From contig NZ_BMFZ01000002.1 in the NCBI RefSeq assembly GCF_014639435.1, positions 1 through 64,000 on the forward strand: DNA of 64,000 bases, given 5' to 3'. Source of the stretch: Hafnia psychrotolerans (GTDB taxonomy: Bacteria; Pseudomonadota; Gammaproteobacteria; Enterobacterales; Enterobacteriaceae). The notes beneath the pieces are model-generated. The model was not told where the DNA came from. It saw only the letters and a program-made list of their open reading frames with translations, and did no database searches. Of the stretch, positions 11,014 to 19,557 are shown in pieces. Every line of letters starts with the position of its first letter. Within the stretch, counting starts at the first letter, position 1. The translations under genes and the position numbers were made by a program.

Positions 11014-11301
11014 TCACAATATACGTTGTACTTTCTGCGCCACACCGCCTAAACGGCCATCGACCTGATTCCATTCATGGATATAGGATTCATAAGCAAA
11101 TACAAAAGCGCTATGTCCGTTAGAAAACCAGCGGTCTGGCTTACGTTTCCAACCGACATAAGCGTCATAACGCAAAATTTCAACACCGCGCGGCTGAGAA
11201 CGGATGATATAGGTGTAATGCCCATAAAGTTCTTCATCAGCGGGGATCGCTTCTTCCGGTGCCAGCGTAATAAAAAGCCCGCCGAGTTTGACTTTAATCA
11301 T
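11014..11301 (-). CDS. Small protein of unknown function
   Basis: A 95-residue soluble protein rich in aromatic residues (LYGHYTYIIRS, DAYVGWKRKPDRWF). I do not recognise the family. Its ATG overlaps the stop of the upstream acetyltransferase gene in an ATGA arrangement, so translation is probably coupled and the two are co-expressed. No signal peptide or membrane segment is seen. Composition is like its neighbours. Confidence 0.65.
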   Translation of the reverse strand: MIKVKLGGLFITLAPEEAIPADEELYGHYTYIIRSQPRGVEILRYDAYVGWKRKPDRWFSNGHSAFVFAYESYIHEWNQVDGRLGGVAQKVQRIL

Positions 11302-11810
11302 TCAAATTCCTTTTTCATCACCCAGAGTTCGGTGGTTTGTGTTGTCGTGACATGGGCGCTTTCACAGTGAATTGACATGCCCTGACGCTCATAAAAACCG
11401 ATGGCTGAGGTATTTCCTTTCAGTACGGTCAGCCACAAGCAAGGTTGATGGTGTTCGCGTGCGTCATGTTCTGCGCGAACAAATAACGCAGTGCCCAGCC
11501 CTCGTGACTTAACATGAGGCTGCAAGTATAACTTACACATCATCGTCCCCTGTTCCTGGCTCTGCGGAAGCCGCTGGCGGTGGTGGACTTTAGCAAACCC
11601 AGCGGGTTGACCTTCTTCTATCGCCAGCCACCAGCGCTGGTCAGGATCAGTCAAACTTTGCTGCAAGGTGCTAAGGGAGAAATCGTTGTCCAGAAACTGT
11701 TCCAGCTCGGCAGCACTTTCCCACAGCGCGCCAAAATAGTACCGATAAGTTTCTGTGCCCATTTTATGCAGTAACTCAATATCTGCGATAACCGCCTGAC
11801 GAATCTCCAA
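11298..11810 (-). CDS. GNAT-family N-acetyltransferase
   Basis: A 170-residue GNAT enzyme that would transfer acetyl from acetyl-CoA to an unknown amine. The acetyl-CoA-binding motif is seen as KSRGLGTALF (Q/RxxGxG/A class), followed by the typical LWLTVLKGNTSAIGFYERQG strand-helix segment. The start is a TTG at 11810, supported by GGGGGAAG just upstream and by the usual GNAT opening MEIRQAVIADI; the next Met would lose the first strand. It is followed, with a 4-base overlap, by the small unknown protein. Confidence 0.82.
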   Translation of the reverse strand: MEIRQAVIADIELLHKMGTETYRYYFGALWESAAELEQFLDNDFSLSTLQQSLTDPDQRWWLAIEEGQPAGFAKVHHRQRLPQSQEQGTMMCKLYLQPHVKSRGLGTALFVRAEHDAREHHQPCLWLTVLKGNTSAIGFYERQGMSIHCESAHVTTTQTTELWVMKKEFE

Positions 11811-11880
11811 TTTCTTCCCCCATTACTTTTATAGCGATACGCTCCCCGCCGTCACCCGCACAGGATAACGGCTTAAAGAC

Positions 11881-12266
11881 ATGATTAATATCACATCAGA
11901 CATTATTGATGACGGTGCCTTTTTAAAAATTTCCTCGCACTTTAGGCGCTCAACAAATGGCCGAAAGCTCTCTTTGACGGCCTTAAGGACTCCTTAATTT
12001 CCTTTACTTATCATGAATCTCATCGCGAAACTATACCGCGCTTAAATAGAGCGGAATATTCAGAAGATCCCCTCTTTACCTGGCTTTCAGCACAATTTAA
12101 CGTTGGCCCGGAATTTAGAGGTGTGCTCAGTCGTTTACTGAAAGACTTTACGGCCTCTATTTGGCCGATATTTATTATTGAGGGTATTCATTTTGCGGAC
12201 AGATATGTTAAGGGTGCAGGAATGGAACATGGAACAGTTAAATCATCTGCTTTTTACCTGGATTAA
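11881..12266 (+). pseudogene. Frameshifted gene of unknown function
   Basis: An ATG at 11881 opens a 38-codon frame (MINITSDIIDDGAFLKISSH...). From about 11946 another frame is open, without stops, for 106 codons to TAA at 12264-12266. It reads like real protein (ALFDGLKDSLISFTYHESHR, later LFTWLSAQFNVGPEFRGVLS and SIWPIFIIEGIHFADRY) but has no start of its own. A single-base indel between about 11946 and 11990 would join them into one protein of roughly 128 residues. I do not recognise the family. Its end overlaps the first 38 bases of the ybjG-type gene in another frame. A sequencing error is an alternative to true decay. Confidence 0.5.
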
Positions 12267-12834
12267 CGCAACGCCGGCATCGCCAACAGCGTTGATCAAA
12301 TTTGCCATATTTATCGCCAATGACGTGATTATGATTGTGCCATTGTTGATCATCGGTTTATGGCTCTGGGGCAACCATGAGCATATTGCTTCCCAGCGCG
12401 CGTTGGTAGCCAAAACAGTGATTGCGCTCGGCTTCGCGATGGCAACCGCCAAAACACTGTCGATCCTGTTCCCTCATGCCCGTCCTTTTGTCGAAGGCTT
12501 TGGCTATAACTTCTTGCACCATTCGCCTGACGACTCCTTTCCGAGCGACCACGGCACCGCCATCTTTACCTTTGCTATCGCGTTTCTGTGCTGGCATCGG
12601 TTCTGGTCTGGCGCACTGCTATTCCTCGCGGGATTAGGTATCGCCTGGTCAAGGGTTTATCTCGGGATACACTGGCCGATGGACATGCTGGGCGGGCTGC
12701 TGATAGGTATGGTGGGGTGTTTGTTTGCACAGCTGGTGTGGAATTTATTTGGAGAGCCGCTCTCCGCCGGGCTGGATAAGCTCTATCGTTTCAGTTTTGC
12801 CATTCCTATCCGCAAAGGCTGGGTACAGGAGTAA
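12229..12834 (+). CDS. ybjG: PAP2-family undecaprenyl-diphosphatase (YbjG-like)
   Basis: A 201-residue inner-membrane phosphatase of the PAP2 superfamily. YbjG removes a phosphate from undecaprenyl diphosphate, recycling the lipid carrier for peptidoglycan synthesis. Visible motifs are HARPF, PSDHGTA (the PSGH-type active-site motif) and SRVYLGIHWPMD (SR-x5-H-x3-D), with several hydrophobic helices between. The ATG at 12229 has GCAGG upstream and matches the usual YbjG start. It converges on dacC, another cell-wall gene; in E. coli the two are also near neighbours. Confidence 0.88.
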   Translation: MEQLNHLLFTWINATPASPTALIKFAIFIANDVIMIVPLLIIGLWLWGNHEHIASQRALVAKTVIALGFAMATAKTLSILFPHARPFVEGFGYNFLHHSPDDSFPSDHGTAIFTFAIAFLCWHRFWSGALLFLAGLGIAWSRVYLGIHWPMDMLGGLLIGMVGCLFAQLVWNLFGEPLSAGLDKLYRFSFAIPIRKGWVQE

Positions 12835-12846
12835 GTGAAAAAATAG

Positions 12847-12866
12847 GGGCGCAGTAAACTGCGCCC
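12847..12866. terminator. Bidirectional terminator between ybjG and dacC
   Basis: An 8-bp perfect stem, GGGCGCAG and CTGCGCCC, with a TAAA loop. On the minus strand it is followed by TATTTTTT, a good intrinsic terminator for dacC. On the plus strand a weaker T-rich run (GATGTTTCTTTT) follows, so it probably also ends ybjG. Confidence 0.85.
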
Positions 12867-12884
12867 GATGTTTCTTTTCCCAGG

Positions 12885-14096
12885 TTATTTCGCGAACAAC
12901 GACCCAAACAGCCCGGTGATTTTCATCATCACAAAATCCCAGATACGACTGAAGAACCCGCCTTCTTTGACCTCTTTTAATGCCACCAAAGGACGCTGAT
13001 CCACCACCTTACCATTCAGGGTGAAATCCACCGTGCCTACAACCTGATTTTTCGCCAGCGGTGCTTCCAGCTGTTTGTTGGTCAAGGTAAAACTGGCTGT
13101 CAGGTTTTTCAACTGCCCTTTAGGTGTGGTCAGGGATACATTTTCAGCCACGCCAAGGGGGACCATTTTGTCCTCACCGAACCAGACTCGCTGGTTGGTG
13201 AAGGCATCACCGGCCTTCATTGGGGTCAAGGTTTCGAAGAAGCGGAACCCCCAGTTCAGGAGATTTTCACTCTCATTGAAACGCACGCGATCGCTCGGTG
13301 CCCCCATCACAACCGCAATCAATCGCATCCCGTTTGCATCAATGGCGGATGAGACCAAATTATAACCCGCGCCTGAGGTGTAACCGGTTTTAATGCCATC
13401 GACGTTCAGGTTAGTGTTCCACAACAAACGGTTGCGGTTTATCTGGCGAATATGGTTGAAAGTGAATTCTTTCTGTTTATGCAGCGCGTATTCTTCCGGC
13501 GTATCGCGGATTAACGCTTGCGACAATAACGCCATATCGTGGGCCGAGCTGTATTGCCCATCCGCATCCAAACCGTGGACGGTTTTGAAATGGGTGTTTT
13601 CCAGCTTCAGCTGTTGAGCATAGCGATTCATCAAATTGACAAAAGAGTCTTGGCTGCCAGCCACATAATCAGCCAGTGCGATGCAGGCATCATTGCCAGA
13701 CTGAATCACAATGCCTTTGTTTAACTCGGAAACAGGCACTTTATCACCGGGCTTGAGGAACATCAGCGATGACCCCTGCAGCACGGGATTGCCGGTCGCC
13801 CAGGCATCCTGGCCAACCGTGACCATGTCATCCGGCGTTATCTTGCCTGACTTGATAACCTGACCTACCACATAGCTGACCATGATTTTGGTCAGGCTGG
13901 CAGGATCAAGACGCATGTCAGGATTCGATTCAGCGAGCACCTTGCCGCTGTTGTAATCCATCAACACCCAGGATTTAGCGTTAATCTGCGGGGCTGCAGG
14001 GTTGGTATCTGCTTGTGCAGCGGGAAGCGCCAGCAGCATCAAACCGCCGCCGAGCGTACAAAGAAAGGTCCGTGTTAATTTAGGAGAGATTGTCAT
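12885..14096 (-). CDS. dacC: D-alanyl-D-alanine carboxypeptidase DacC (PBP6)
   Basis: A 403-residue periplasmic low-molecular-weight penicillin-binding protein that trims the terminal D-Ala from peptidoglycan pentapeptides. The signal peptide is cleaved after AQA29. The SxxK motif is SLTK (Ser67, Lys70), the second motif is SGN (133-135) and the third is KTG (236-238). The C-terminal amphipathic helix ([19 protein letters not shown]) anchors it to the inner membrane. The whole length follows E. coli DacC closely. The ATG at 14096 gives the expected length, although its ribosome site is weak; an upstream in-frame TTG would add 17 unlikely residues before the signal peptide. Confidence 0.95.
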   Translation of the reverse strand: MTISPKLTRTFLCTLGGGLMLLALPAAQADTNPAAPQINAKSWVLMDYNSGKVLAESNPDMRLDPASLTKIMVSYVVGQVIKSGKITPDDMVTVGQDAWATGNPVLQGSSLMFLKPGDKVPVSELNKGIVIQSGNDACIALADYVAGSQDSFVNLMNRYAQQLKLENTHFKTVHGLDADGQYSSAHDMALLSQALIRDTPEEYALHKQKEFTFNHIRQINRNRLLWNTNLNVDGIKTGYTSGAGYNLVSSAIDANGMRLIAVVMGAPSDRVRFNESENLLNWGFRFFETLTPMKAGDAFTNQRVWFGEDKMVPLGVAENVSLTTPKGQLKNLTASFTLTNKQLEAPLAKNQVVGTVDFTLNGKVVDQRPLVALKEVKEGGFFSRIWDFVMMKITGLFGSLFAK

Positions 14097-14420
14097 AGGT
14101 TTATGAACGCTTTTGTCAGGGTGACTGAGATTTATCTTGTCTTTCAAACAGCTTGGCGACTTGCTATTAAGACGCCGACCGAACGACCAATGCTAAAAGT
14201 TACCGGTTTATAGGCCTCGAAGAAACCATTGCAATGTAAAGATTCTTAGATAAAACCTCATTGGTGCCGTTCGCGGCTTTTTCTGCGCACTTTTCATTCT
14301 GTCTCCCACGCATTGACCGCATGCGAGGAGTCTGTCAAATTTGCGCCTCTATACATTCTCATGACTAACAAAACGCTGATCGGCAATAAATGCGCAACGG
14401 TACAGCAATGGAGAAACAGC
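14097..14420. other. Divergent intergenic region dacC / ydgC
   Basis: No gene is seen in these 324 bases. The region lies between two divergently transcribed genes and should hold both promoters; I cannot place either with confidence. Confidence 0.4.
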
Positions 14421-14762
14421 GTGATTGGACTGGTGATTAAAGCATTGATTGGCGCACTGATGGTGGTGGCGATCGGTTTATTATCCAAAACGCGTAATTA
14501 CTACATCGCCGGTTTGTTGCCTTTGTTTCCCACCTTTGCGCTGATCGCCCATTATATCGTCGGTACCGAACGTAGCATTGACGCACTGCGCACCACCATT
14601 ATCTTCGGTCTGTGGGCAGTACTTCCCTATATGGTGTATCTGATTTCTCTTTATTTTTTGATTGGTTGGATGAAACTTCCCTATGCCCTTCTTACCGGTG
14701 TGATCTGCTGGTCCCTGGCCGCCTGGCTGCTTATTTCCCTCTGGACACGTTTTCACGCCTGA
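14421..14762 (+). CDS. ydgC: GlpM-family inner-membrane protein (YdgC-like)
   Basis: A 113-residue protein with about four membrane helices, matching the GlpM/YdgC family along its length (KTRNYYIAGLLPLFPTFALI is the conserved core). In Pseudomonas GlpM has been linked to alginate production and glycerol metabolism; in enterics its role is unclear. The start is a GTG at 14421 with GGAG seven bases upstream, giving the family's usual length. It converges on the LysR gene that ends four bases beyond. Confidence 0.88.
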   Translation: MIGLVIKALIGALMVVAIGLLSKTRNYYIAGLLPLFPTFALIAHYIVGTERSIDALRTTIIFGLWAVLPYMVYLISLYFLIGWMKLPYALLTGVICWSLAAWLLISLWTRFHA

Positions 14763-14765
14763 AAA

Positions 14766-15689
14766 CTAAAGACCAAATTCGTCACGAAACCGGTCACCTT
14801 CTTGTGTCAGTTCATCACGGACAAACTCAATAAACTGGCTCAGTATGGCCGAATGTTTTTTGCCTGCCACCGTTTGCAACTGCAATGTGCGCTGGCTGAG
14901 CTGCTCAATATTCACCGATTTCACACAAAGCCCGTCACGCCGTGCTCTATACAAAATAGAGAAGTGACTGCAAGCCAAAATCGCCCCCGGCGTATGCAGC
15001 ATAAATTCATATAGCGTTGAAAAACGGTTACAACTGAGTGCAGGTTCGAGAAATATTCCGCTCATCCGGCATGACAAATCAAACAACTGGCGAATCGTGC
15101 TGCCCGGTTCGTTCATCGCCAGCGGATAAGGGTGTAAGTCGGTCAGCTGTAATGCGGTAGTGGCCAGCGGATGATCAAGGCGCATCACCATTCTTACCGG
15201 GGCCGGAAACGTCGCGATCACATCAACACCCCGTTCGGCCGTTAGGCTGAACTGCAACGCGAGTTCACTCTCACCACGGCGGATCATCTCAGCCACCTGC
15301 AACGCCGTCCCCACATTCAGCGAAAACATCACGCCAGGATGGCGCTGTCGAAAGCGAATAAACAACTGCGGCAGGAGGTCAAATGCCGGGCCGTCGGTAC
15401 AGGCCATGTGGATGACCGTTCGCCGCAGTGCATTTAATCCCTTGATCTCCCCGATGGCATGTTCCATGTCCATCATGCTTTTGCGTACGTGGTTTTCAAG
15501 GATCTGCCCGGCGTCATTGAGCACCATTCCACGAGCATGACGTTCAAAAAGCGTCGCCCCAACCCGCTCCTCCAGCCGCTGGATCTGCCGGCTAATTGCC
15601 GACACCGCCACAAATAATTGTTTACTGGCCGCGCTGAGCGAACCCGCATGGGCAACAGCCAGAAAATAGCGAATCTCGGTACTTTGCAT
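14766..15689 (-). CDS. LysR-family transcriptional regulator
   Basis: A 307-residue LysR-type regulator. The helix-turn-helix is seen as GSLSAASKQLFVAVSAISRQ near residues 16-35, followed by the linker helix and an effector-binding domain. The ATG at 15689 is preceded by AGAG and gives the standard N-terminus (MQSTEIRYFLAVA). It is divergent from the M20 peptidase and MFS genes across about 150 bases, so it most likely controls them. The ligand is unknown. Confidence 0.9.
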   Translation of the reverse strand: MQSTEIRYFLAVAHAGSLSAASKQLFVAVSAISRQIQRLEERVGATLFERHARGMVLNDAGQILENHVRKSMMDMEHAIGEIKGLNALRRTVIHMACTDGPAFDLLPQLFIRFRQRHPGVMFSLNVGTALQVAEMIRRGESELALQFSLTAERGVDVIATFPAPVRMVMRLDHPLATTALQLTDLHPYPLAMNEPGSTIRQLFDLSCRMSGIFLEPALSCNRFSTLYEFMLHTPGAILACSHFSILYRARRDGLCVKSVNIEQLSQRTLQLQTVAGKKHSAILSQFIEFVRDELTQEGDRFRDEFGL

Positions 15690-15841
15690 CTTTTTTCTCT
15701 GCCTCATAAACGTGCAATCAAGCATTACATAAAAAGCAAAGGTTGATTGCAATTATTATTATTGTGGCAACGCTGCGTATTGGTTTAGATAACATTGATA
15801 ACAACATAGATAAAAAAATAACCAACACAACGGATAACGCA

Positions 15842-17269
15842 ATGACAGCGGATAAAGCAGCAGCACAGGCTCTGGCCTGGTTTGACAAGGGTGAATTTAA
15901 AACAACGTTGGCACGGCGTATTGCACTGGCCACCGAAAGCCAAAGCAGCACGCGCGACGCCGAGTTGGTCCGCTATTTCGACGACGAAATTAAACCGGCG
16001 TTATCTGCTATGGGCTTCTCACTGCTCAGCGTTGATAATCCTCGCGCCGCCCACCGTCCGTTTTTGATAGCCAGCCGAATTGAAGATCCGCAATTACCCA
16101 CGTTGCTCACCTACGGCCATGGCGACGTGGTTTTCGGCGACGACGAGCACTGGCGTGAAGGGCTCAAGCCCTGGCAGTTGGTGGAGGAAGATGACCACTG
16201 GTATGGCCGTGGCACCGCCGATAATAAAGGCCAGCACAGTATCAATATCGCCGCGCTGGAACAGATTTTTCAGGCGCGCGGCGGCCGTTTGGGATTCAAC
16301 TGCAAAGTCTTGTTTGAGATGGGCGAAGAAGTGAGTTCGCCAGGTTTGGCCGAGTTATGCCGCGATCACGCGGAGATCCTTAGCGCAGACTTATTGATCG
16401 CCTCGGATGGCCCACGCCTGAGCGCCGCGCGTCCAACGCTGTTTCTTGGGTCACGCGGTGCGGTTAATTTCCGCTTGAGCATCAATGCCCGTGACAACGC
16501 TTATCATTCGGGTAACTGGGGCGGCCTGCTGAGCAACCCCGGCACGCAGCTGGCTAATGCGCTGGCCTGCCTGGTGAATCAGCACGGCCAGTTACTGGTC
16601 GATGCCCTAAAACCTGCGCCCGTCAGCCCGCAGATTCGACAGATCCTCGATGATATTGAGGTAGGGGGTGGTGATACCGATCCACACATTGACCCCAACT
16701 GGGGCGAACCCGGTCTGACACCCACCGAACGTCTTTATGCCTGGAATCAACTTGAAGTGCTTTCTTTCCTTACCGGCAATCCGCAGCGCCCGATGAACGC
16801 GATCCCAGGTCAGGCAACGGCCGTGTGTCAGTTGCGCTTTGTTGTCGGCACGGATTGGAAAAATCTGGCACAGCATGTACGTGCTCATCTTGATTCCCGG
16901 GGATTTTCACAGGTTGATGTCGAATTCATGCGCGGTTCCCCTGCCACCCGTTTCGACCCGACGGATCCCTTGGTCAGTTGGGCTCTCGAGGTGATGCAAC
17001 ACAGCAGCGGCAAAAAACCGGCACTGTTACCCAATCTTGGCGGCTCGCTACCTAATGACGTTTTCTCTGACATCCTCGGCTTGCCGACGCTGTGGATACC
17101 CCATTCGTATCCGGCCTGCGGTCAGCATGGTGTGAATGAACATATGCTACGCTCGGTCGCGCGCGAAGGGCTGGAGATCATGACCCGACTGCTGTGGAAC
17201 TTAGGTGAACAGGGAACCTCCCTGCTGCTACAACACCGGCAACATGCCGCTCCTGGAGGTGTAAAATGA
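15842..17269 (+). CDS. M20-family metallopeptidase (ArgE/DapE/ACY1-like)
   Basis: A 475-residue cytoplasmic zinc hydrolase of family M20, acting on amide bonds of N-acyl amino acids or small peptides. Metal and catalytic residues are visible: YGHGD (His93, Asp95), GRGTADNKG (Asp127), MGEE (catalytic Glu162, ligand Glu163), SDG, and a late histidine in CGQHGVNEH. The length suits the dipeptidase/deacylase group with an inserted dimerisation domain. The ATG at 15842 has only a weak ribosome site but opens the recognisable protein. Its stop overlaps the MFS start (ATGA), so transport and hydrolysis of one substrate are probably coupled. Confidence 0.87.
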   Translation: MTADKAAAQALAWFDKGEFKTTLARRIALATESQSSTRDAELVRYFDDEIKPALSAMGFSLLSVDNPRAAHRPFLIASRIEDPQLPTLLTYGHGDVVFGDDEHWREGLKPWQLVEEDDHWYGRGTADNKGQHSINIAALEQIFQARGGRLGFNCKVLFEMGEEVSSPGLAELCRDHAEILSADLLIASDGPRLSAARPTLFLGSRGAVNFRLSINARDNAYHSGNWGGLLSNPGTQLANALACLVNQHGQLLVDALKPAPVSPQIRQILDDIEVGGGDTDPHIDPNWGEPGLTPTERLYAWNQLEVLSFLTGNPQRPMNAIPGQATAVCQLRFVVGTDWKNLAQHVRAHLDSRGFSQVDVEFMRGSPATRFDPTDPLVSWALEVMQHSSGKKPALLPNLGGSLPNDVFSDILGLPTLWIPHSYPACGQHGVNEHMLRSVAREGLEIMTRLLWNLGEQGTSLLLQHRQHAAPGGVK

Positions 17270-18552
17270 ATCACGCCGCTGTTCACACTGCCGGGCAAAA
17301 TGCCCTTTCCTCGGGTAAACCGAGCCTAATAAAAACCCTCTTCGCGACCTGTATTGGTAATGCGCTGGAGTGGTTTGACATCGCTATCTACGGTTTCTTT
17401 GCCACTTACATTGCCCACGCCTACTTTCCCGCCGTGGACCCTACGGTGTCATTGTTACTGACCTTCGGCAGCTTTGGTGTCTCTTTCCTTATTCGCCCGC
17501 TCGGTGCCATTGTCTTAGGCGCCTATGCCGATCGCCATGGCCGTAAGGCATCGTTGCTAATGTCGATAAGTCTGATGATGCTAGGTGGGCTGATCATCGT
17601 ACTTACGCCCTCGTACGCCACTCTCGGTATCGCGGCCCCGCTGCTTATTTTGCTCGCTTGTTTGATTCAGGGGTTCTCGGCAGGCGGTGAATTTGGTAGC
17701 TCCACCGCTTTTCTGGTTGAACATTTTCCGGAACGGAAAGCGTTTATCGCCAGTTGGCAGTTTGCCACTCAGGGAGCCAGCACACTGTTGGCCTCGGCGT
17801 TTGGTTTGGGGTTAGCGCGCGTATTAAGTGAAACGCAATTGCAAGACTGGGGATGGCGCATTCCATTTATTTTCGGTCTGCTGATCGGACCGGTTGGTTT
17901 GTACATTCGCCGTCACATTCATGAATCAGAAAGCTTCCAAAAAGCAGAGAAAACCCATTCGCCGTTGAAACAGATTGTCCGGGCGCAAAAGTCCCTGTTT
18001 TTCATTGCTGTCGGGCTGATGGTGGTCTCAACCGCCATCAACTATATGCTCAACTACGTCCCCACTTACGCCACCAAGACGTTACATCTTCCGCCTTCGG
18101 TCGGCTTTAGCGCCACGCTGGTTGCCGGTATCATTCTGACGGTCGTGACGCCGCTAATGGGACTATGGGCAGAGAAAGTCGGGCGTTTGCCATTAATGTG
18201 GGGTTCACTGATTCTGCTGTTAATTACTATCTACCCGGCGTTCTGGCTCATGCTGCAATATACCTCGGCGTTGTCGTTGATTCTTCTAATAGGCTGGCTG
18301 GCCCTGTTAAAATCGATCTACTTCTCCACGGTACCCTCGATGATGGCTGACCTGTTCCCGGTCGGCACCCGCGCCAGCGGAATGGCGATAAGTTACAACG
18401 TCGCGGTGACCGTTTTCGGTGGTTTTGCCCCGTTCATCTGTACCCTACTGATCTCAATGACCGGAAGCAGTCTGGCGCCAGGTTACTATCTGATGGCCGT
18501 TGCGCTGCTCAGCGTATGGGCATTGTTGCGGGCGCAGAGGCTACAGCGATAG
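17266..18552 (+). CDS. MFS transporter, metabolite:H+ symporter family
   Basis: A 428-residue permease with about twelve membrane helices, in the citrate/alpha-ketoglutarate/shikimate/proline symporter group. Hallmarks are GNALEWFDIAIYGFFATYIA in the first helix, the loop motif GAYADRHGRKASL, and QGFSAGGEFGSS. It is translationally coupled to the M20 hydrolase by a 4-base overlap, so it likely imports that enzyme's substrate, perhaps an N-acylated amino acid or small peptide derivative. The substrate is inferred only from context. Confidence 0.88.
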   Translation: MNHAAVHTAGQNALSSGKPSLIKTLFATCIGNALEWFDIAIYGFFATYIAHAYFPAVDPTVSLLLTFGSFGVSFLIRPLGAIVLGAYADRHGRKASLLMSISLMMLGGLIIVLTPSYATLGIAAPLLILLACLIQGFSAGGEFGSSTAFLVEHFPERKAFIASWQFATQGASTLLASAFGLGLARVLSETQLQDWGWRIPFIFGLLIGPVGLYIRRHIHESESFQKAEKTHSPLKQIVRAQKSLFFIAVGLMVVSTAINYMLNYVPTYATKTLHLPPSVGFSATLVAGIILTVVTPLMGLWAEKVGRLPLMWGSLILLLITIYPAFWLMLQYTSALSLILLIGWLALLKSIYFSTVPSMMADLFPVGTRASGMAISYNVAVTVFGGFAPFICTLLISMTGSSLAPGYYLMAVALLSVWALLRAQRLQR

Positions 18553-18661
18553 CGTTCTCGCGGCAAATCACAGATGCATAAAAATTTTTTCACGCTTATA
18601 GTCTCAACGGCCTGTTTTTAAATTGTTCTACAAAATTCAAATCATTCAGGAGAAGTAAAAG

Positions 18662-19282
18662 ATGCTGACAGTATGGGGTCGTGAAAACTCAACCAACGTG
18701 AAGAAAGTGCTGTGGCTGCTGGATGAGCTCGGTGAAACCTATCAGTTGGTCGGCGCAGGCGGCGCTTACGGCAAAGTCAACGAACCGCTCTATTTGTCGC
18801 TCAATCCCAACGGGTTGGTGCCTTGTCTGCAGGATGATGACTTTGTTTTGTGGGAATCGAACGCTATTTTACGCTATCTGGTGGAGCGCTCTGGCAACCC
18901 CATGTTCTGGAGCAGCGATGCACAGCAACGCGCCTCGGCGGATAAATGGCTCGACTGGGCCAGTAATTCGCTGCCGCTTCCTTTCCGCCAGGTCTATATC
19001 AATCTGATCCGCACACCTGAAGATAAGCGTGATATGGCTGCCGTCGCCACTGGTATCGCTGGGTTTGAGAAATTATGGCCCGTGGTTGATGCCGTACTGG
19101 CGAAACAGACCTGGCTGTCCGGGGACACATTCGGTATTGGCGATATTCCGATGGGCTGTTTTGCGTATGCGTGGTTTGGACTGGAAATCGAACGTCAGCC
19201 CCATCCAAACCTTGAGCGCTGGTATCAGCAATTGACCCAACGTCCGGCTTATCAGAAACACGTAATGATCCCGCTGAGTTAA
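18662..19282 (+). CDS. Glutathione S-transferase family protein
   Basis: A 206-residue cytosolic GST. The N-terminal thioredoxin-like domain shows WGRENSTNVKKVLWLLDELG, the cis-proline segment LNPNGLVPCL and WESNAIL, which bind glutathione; the helical C-terminal domain includes FGIGDIPMGCFAYAW. The catalytic position falls in RENSTN, as in the theta/beta-like bacterial group. AGGAG precedes the ATG. It is the third plus-strand gene after the M20-MFS pair with a 109-base gap, so it may or may not be co-transcribed. Substrate unknown. Confidence 0.9.
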   Translation: MLTVWGRENSTNVKKVLWLLDELGETYQLVGAGGAYGKVNEPLYLSLNPNGLVPCLQDDDFVLWESNAILRYLVERSGNPMFWSSDAQQRASADKWLDWASNSLPLPFRQVYINLIRTPEDKRDMAAVATGIAGFEKLWPVVDAVLAKQTWLSGDTFGIGDIPMGCFAYAWFGLEIERQPHPNLERWYQQLTQRPAYQKHVMIPLS

Positions 19283-19290
19283 TCTGCCTT

Positions 19291-19320
19291 CGAGGTCGGA
19301 TGCAAAAACGTCCGGCCTCG
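19291..19320. terminator. Hairpin after the GST gene
   Basis: CGAGGTCGGA (19291-19300) pairs with TCCGGCCTCG (19311-19320), with one G-T pair and a ten-base loop. No T-run follows, so it may be a weak or Rho-assisted terminator. Confidence 0.5.
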
Positions 19321-19557
19321 TCTGTATGGGTGGACCGCAGAAAAACCCTCCCAGGTTATCTATTCCAAACAGGAATAACGCAAGTACGAAATATACTAAC
19401 TACAAAGCATTCCCTATTTATTAACAACTAGGTAAACTGCCCGCACAGATAGACGTCTGGACAGACAGACTTCTGCACATCCTCATCTTGGGTGGCTCTT
19501 GTTGAGCTCCCGTAAACCACCTTGCGAAACCGCGTTCGCTGTCTGCCGGAGTTGTTA

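Noticed and set aside
11077-11370. Plus-strand 97-codon frame opposite the 95-residue unknown gene
   Set aside because: The minus-strand frame is coupled by ATGA to the GNAT gene and has the better protein-like composition; the plus-strand frame has no ribosome site.
11014-11810. GNAT plus small protein as a toxin-antitoxin pair
   Set aside because: In the usual GNAT-type systems a ribbon-helix-helix antitoxin precedes the toxin. Here the GNAT is first, and the partner has no visible DNA-binding motif.
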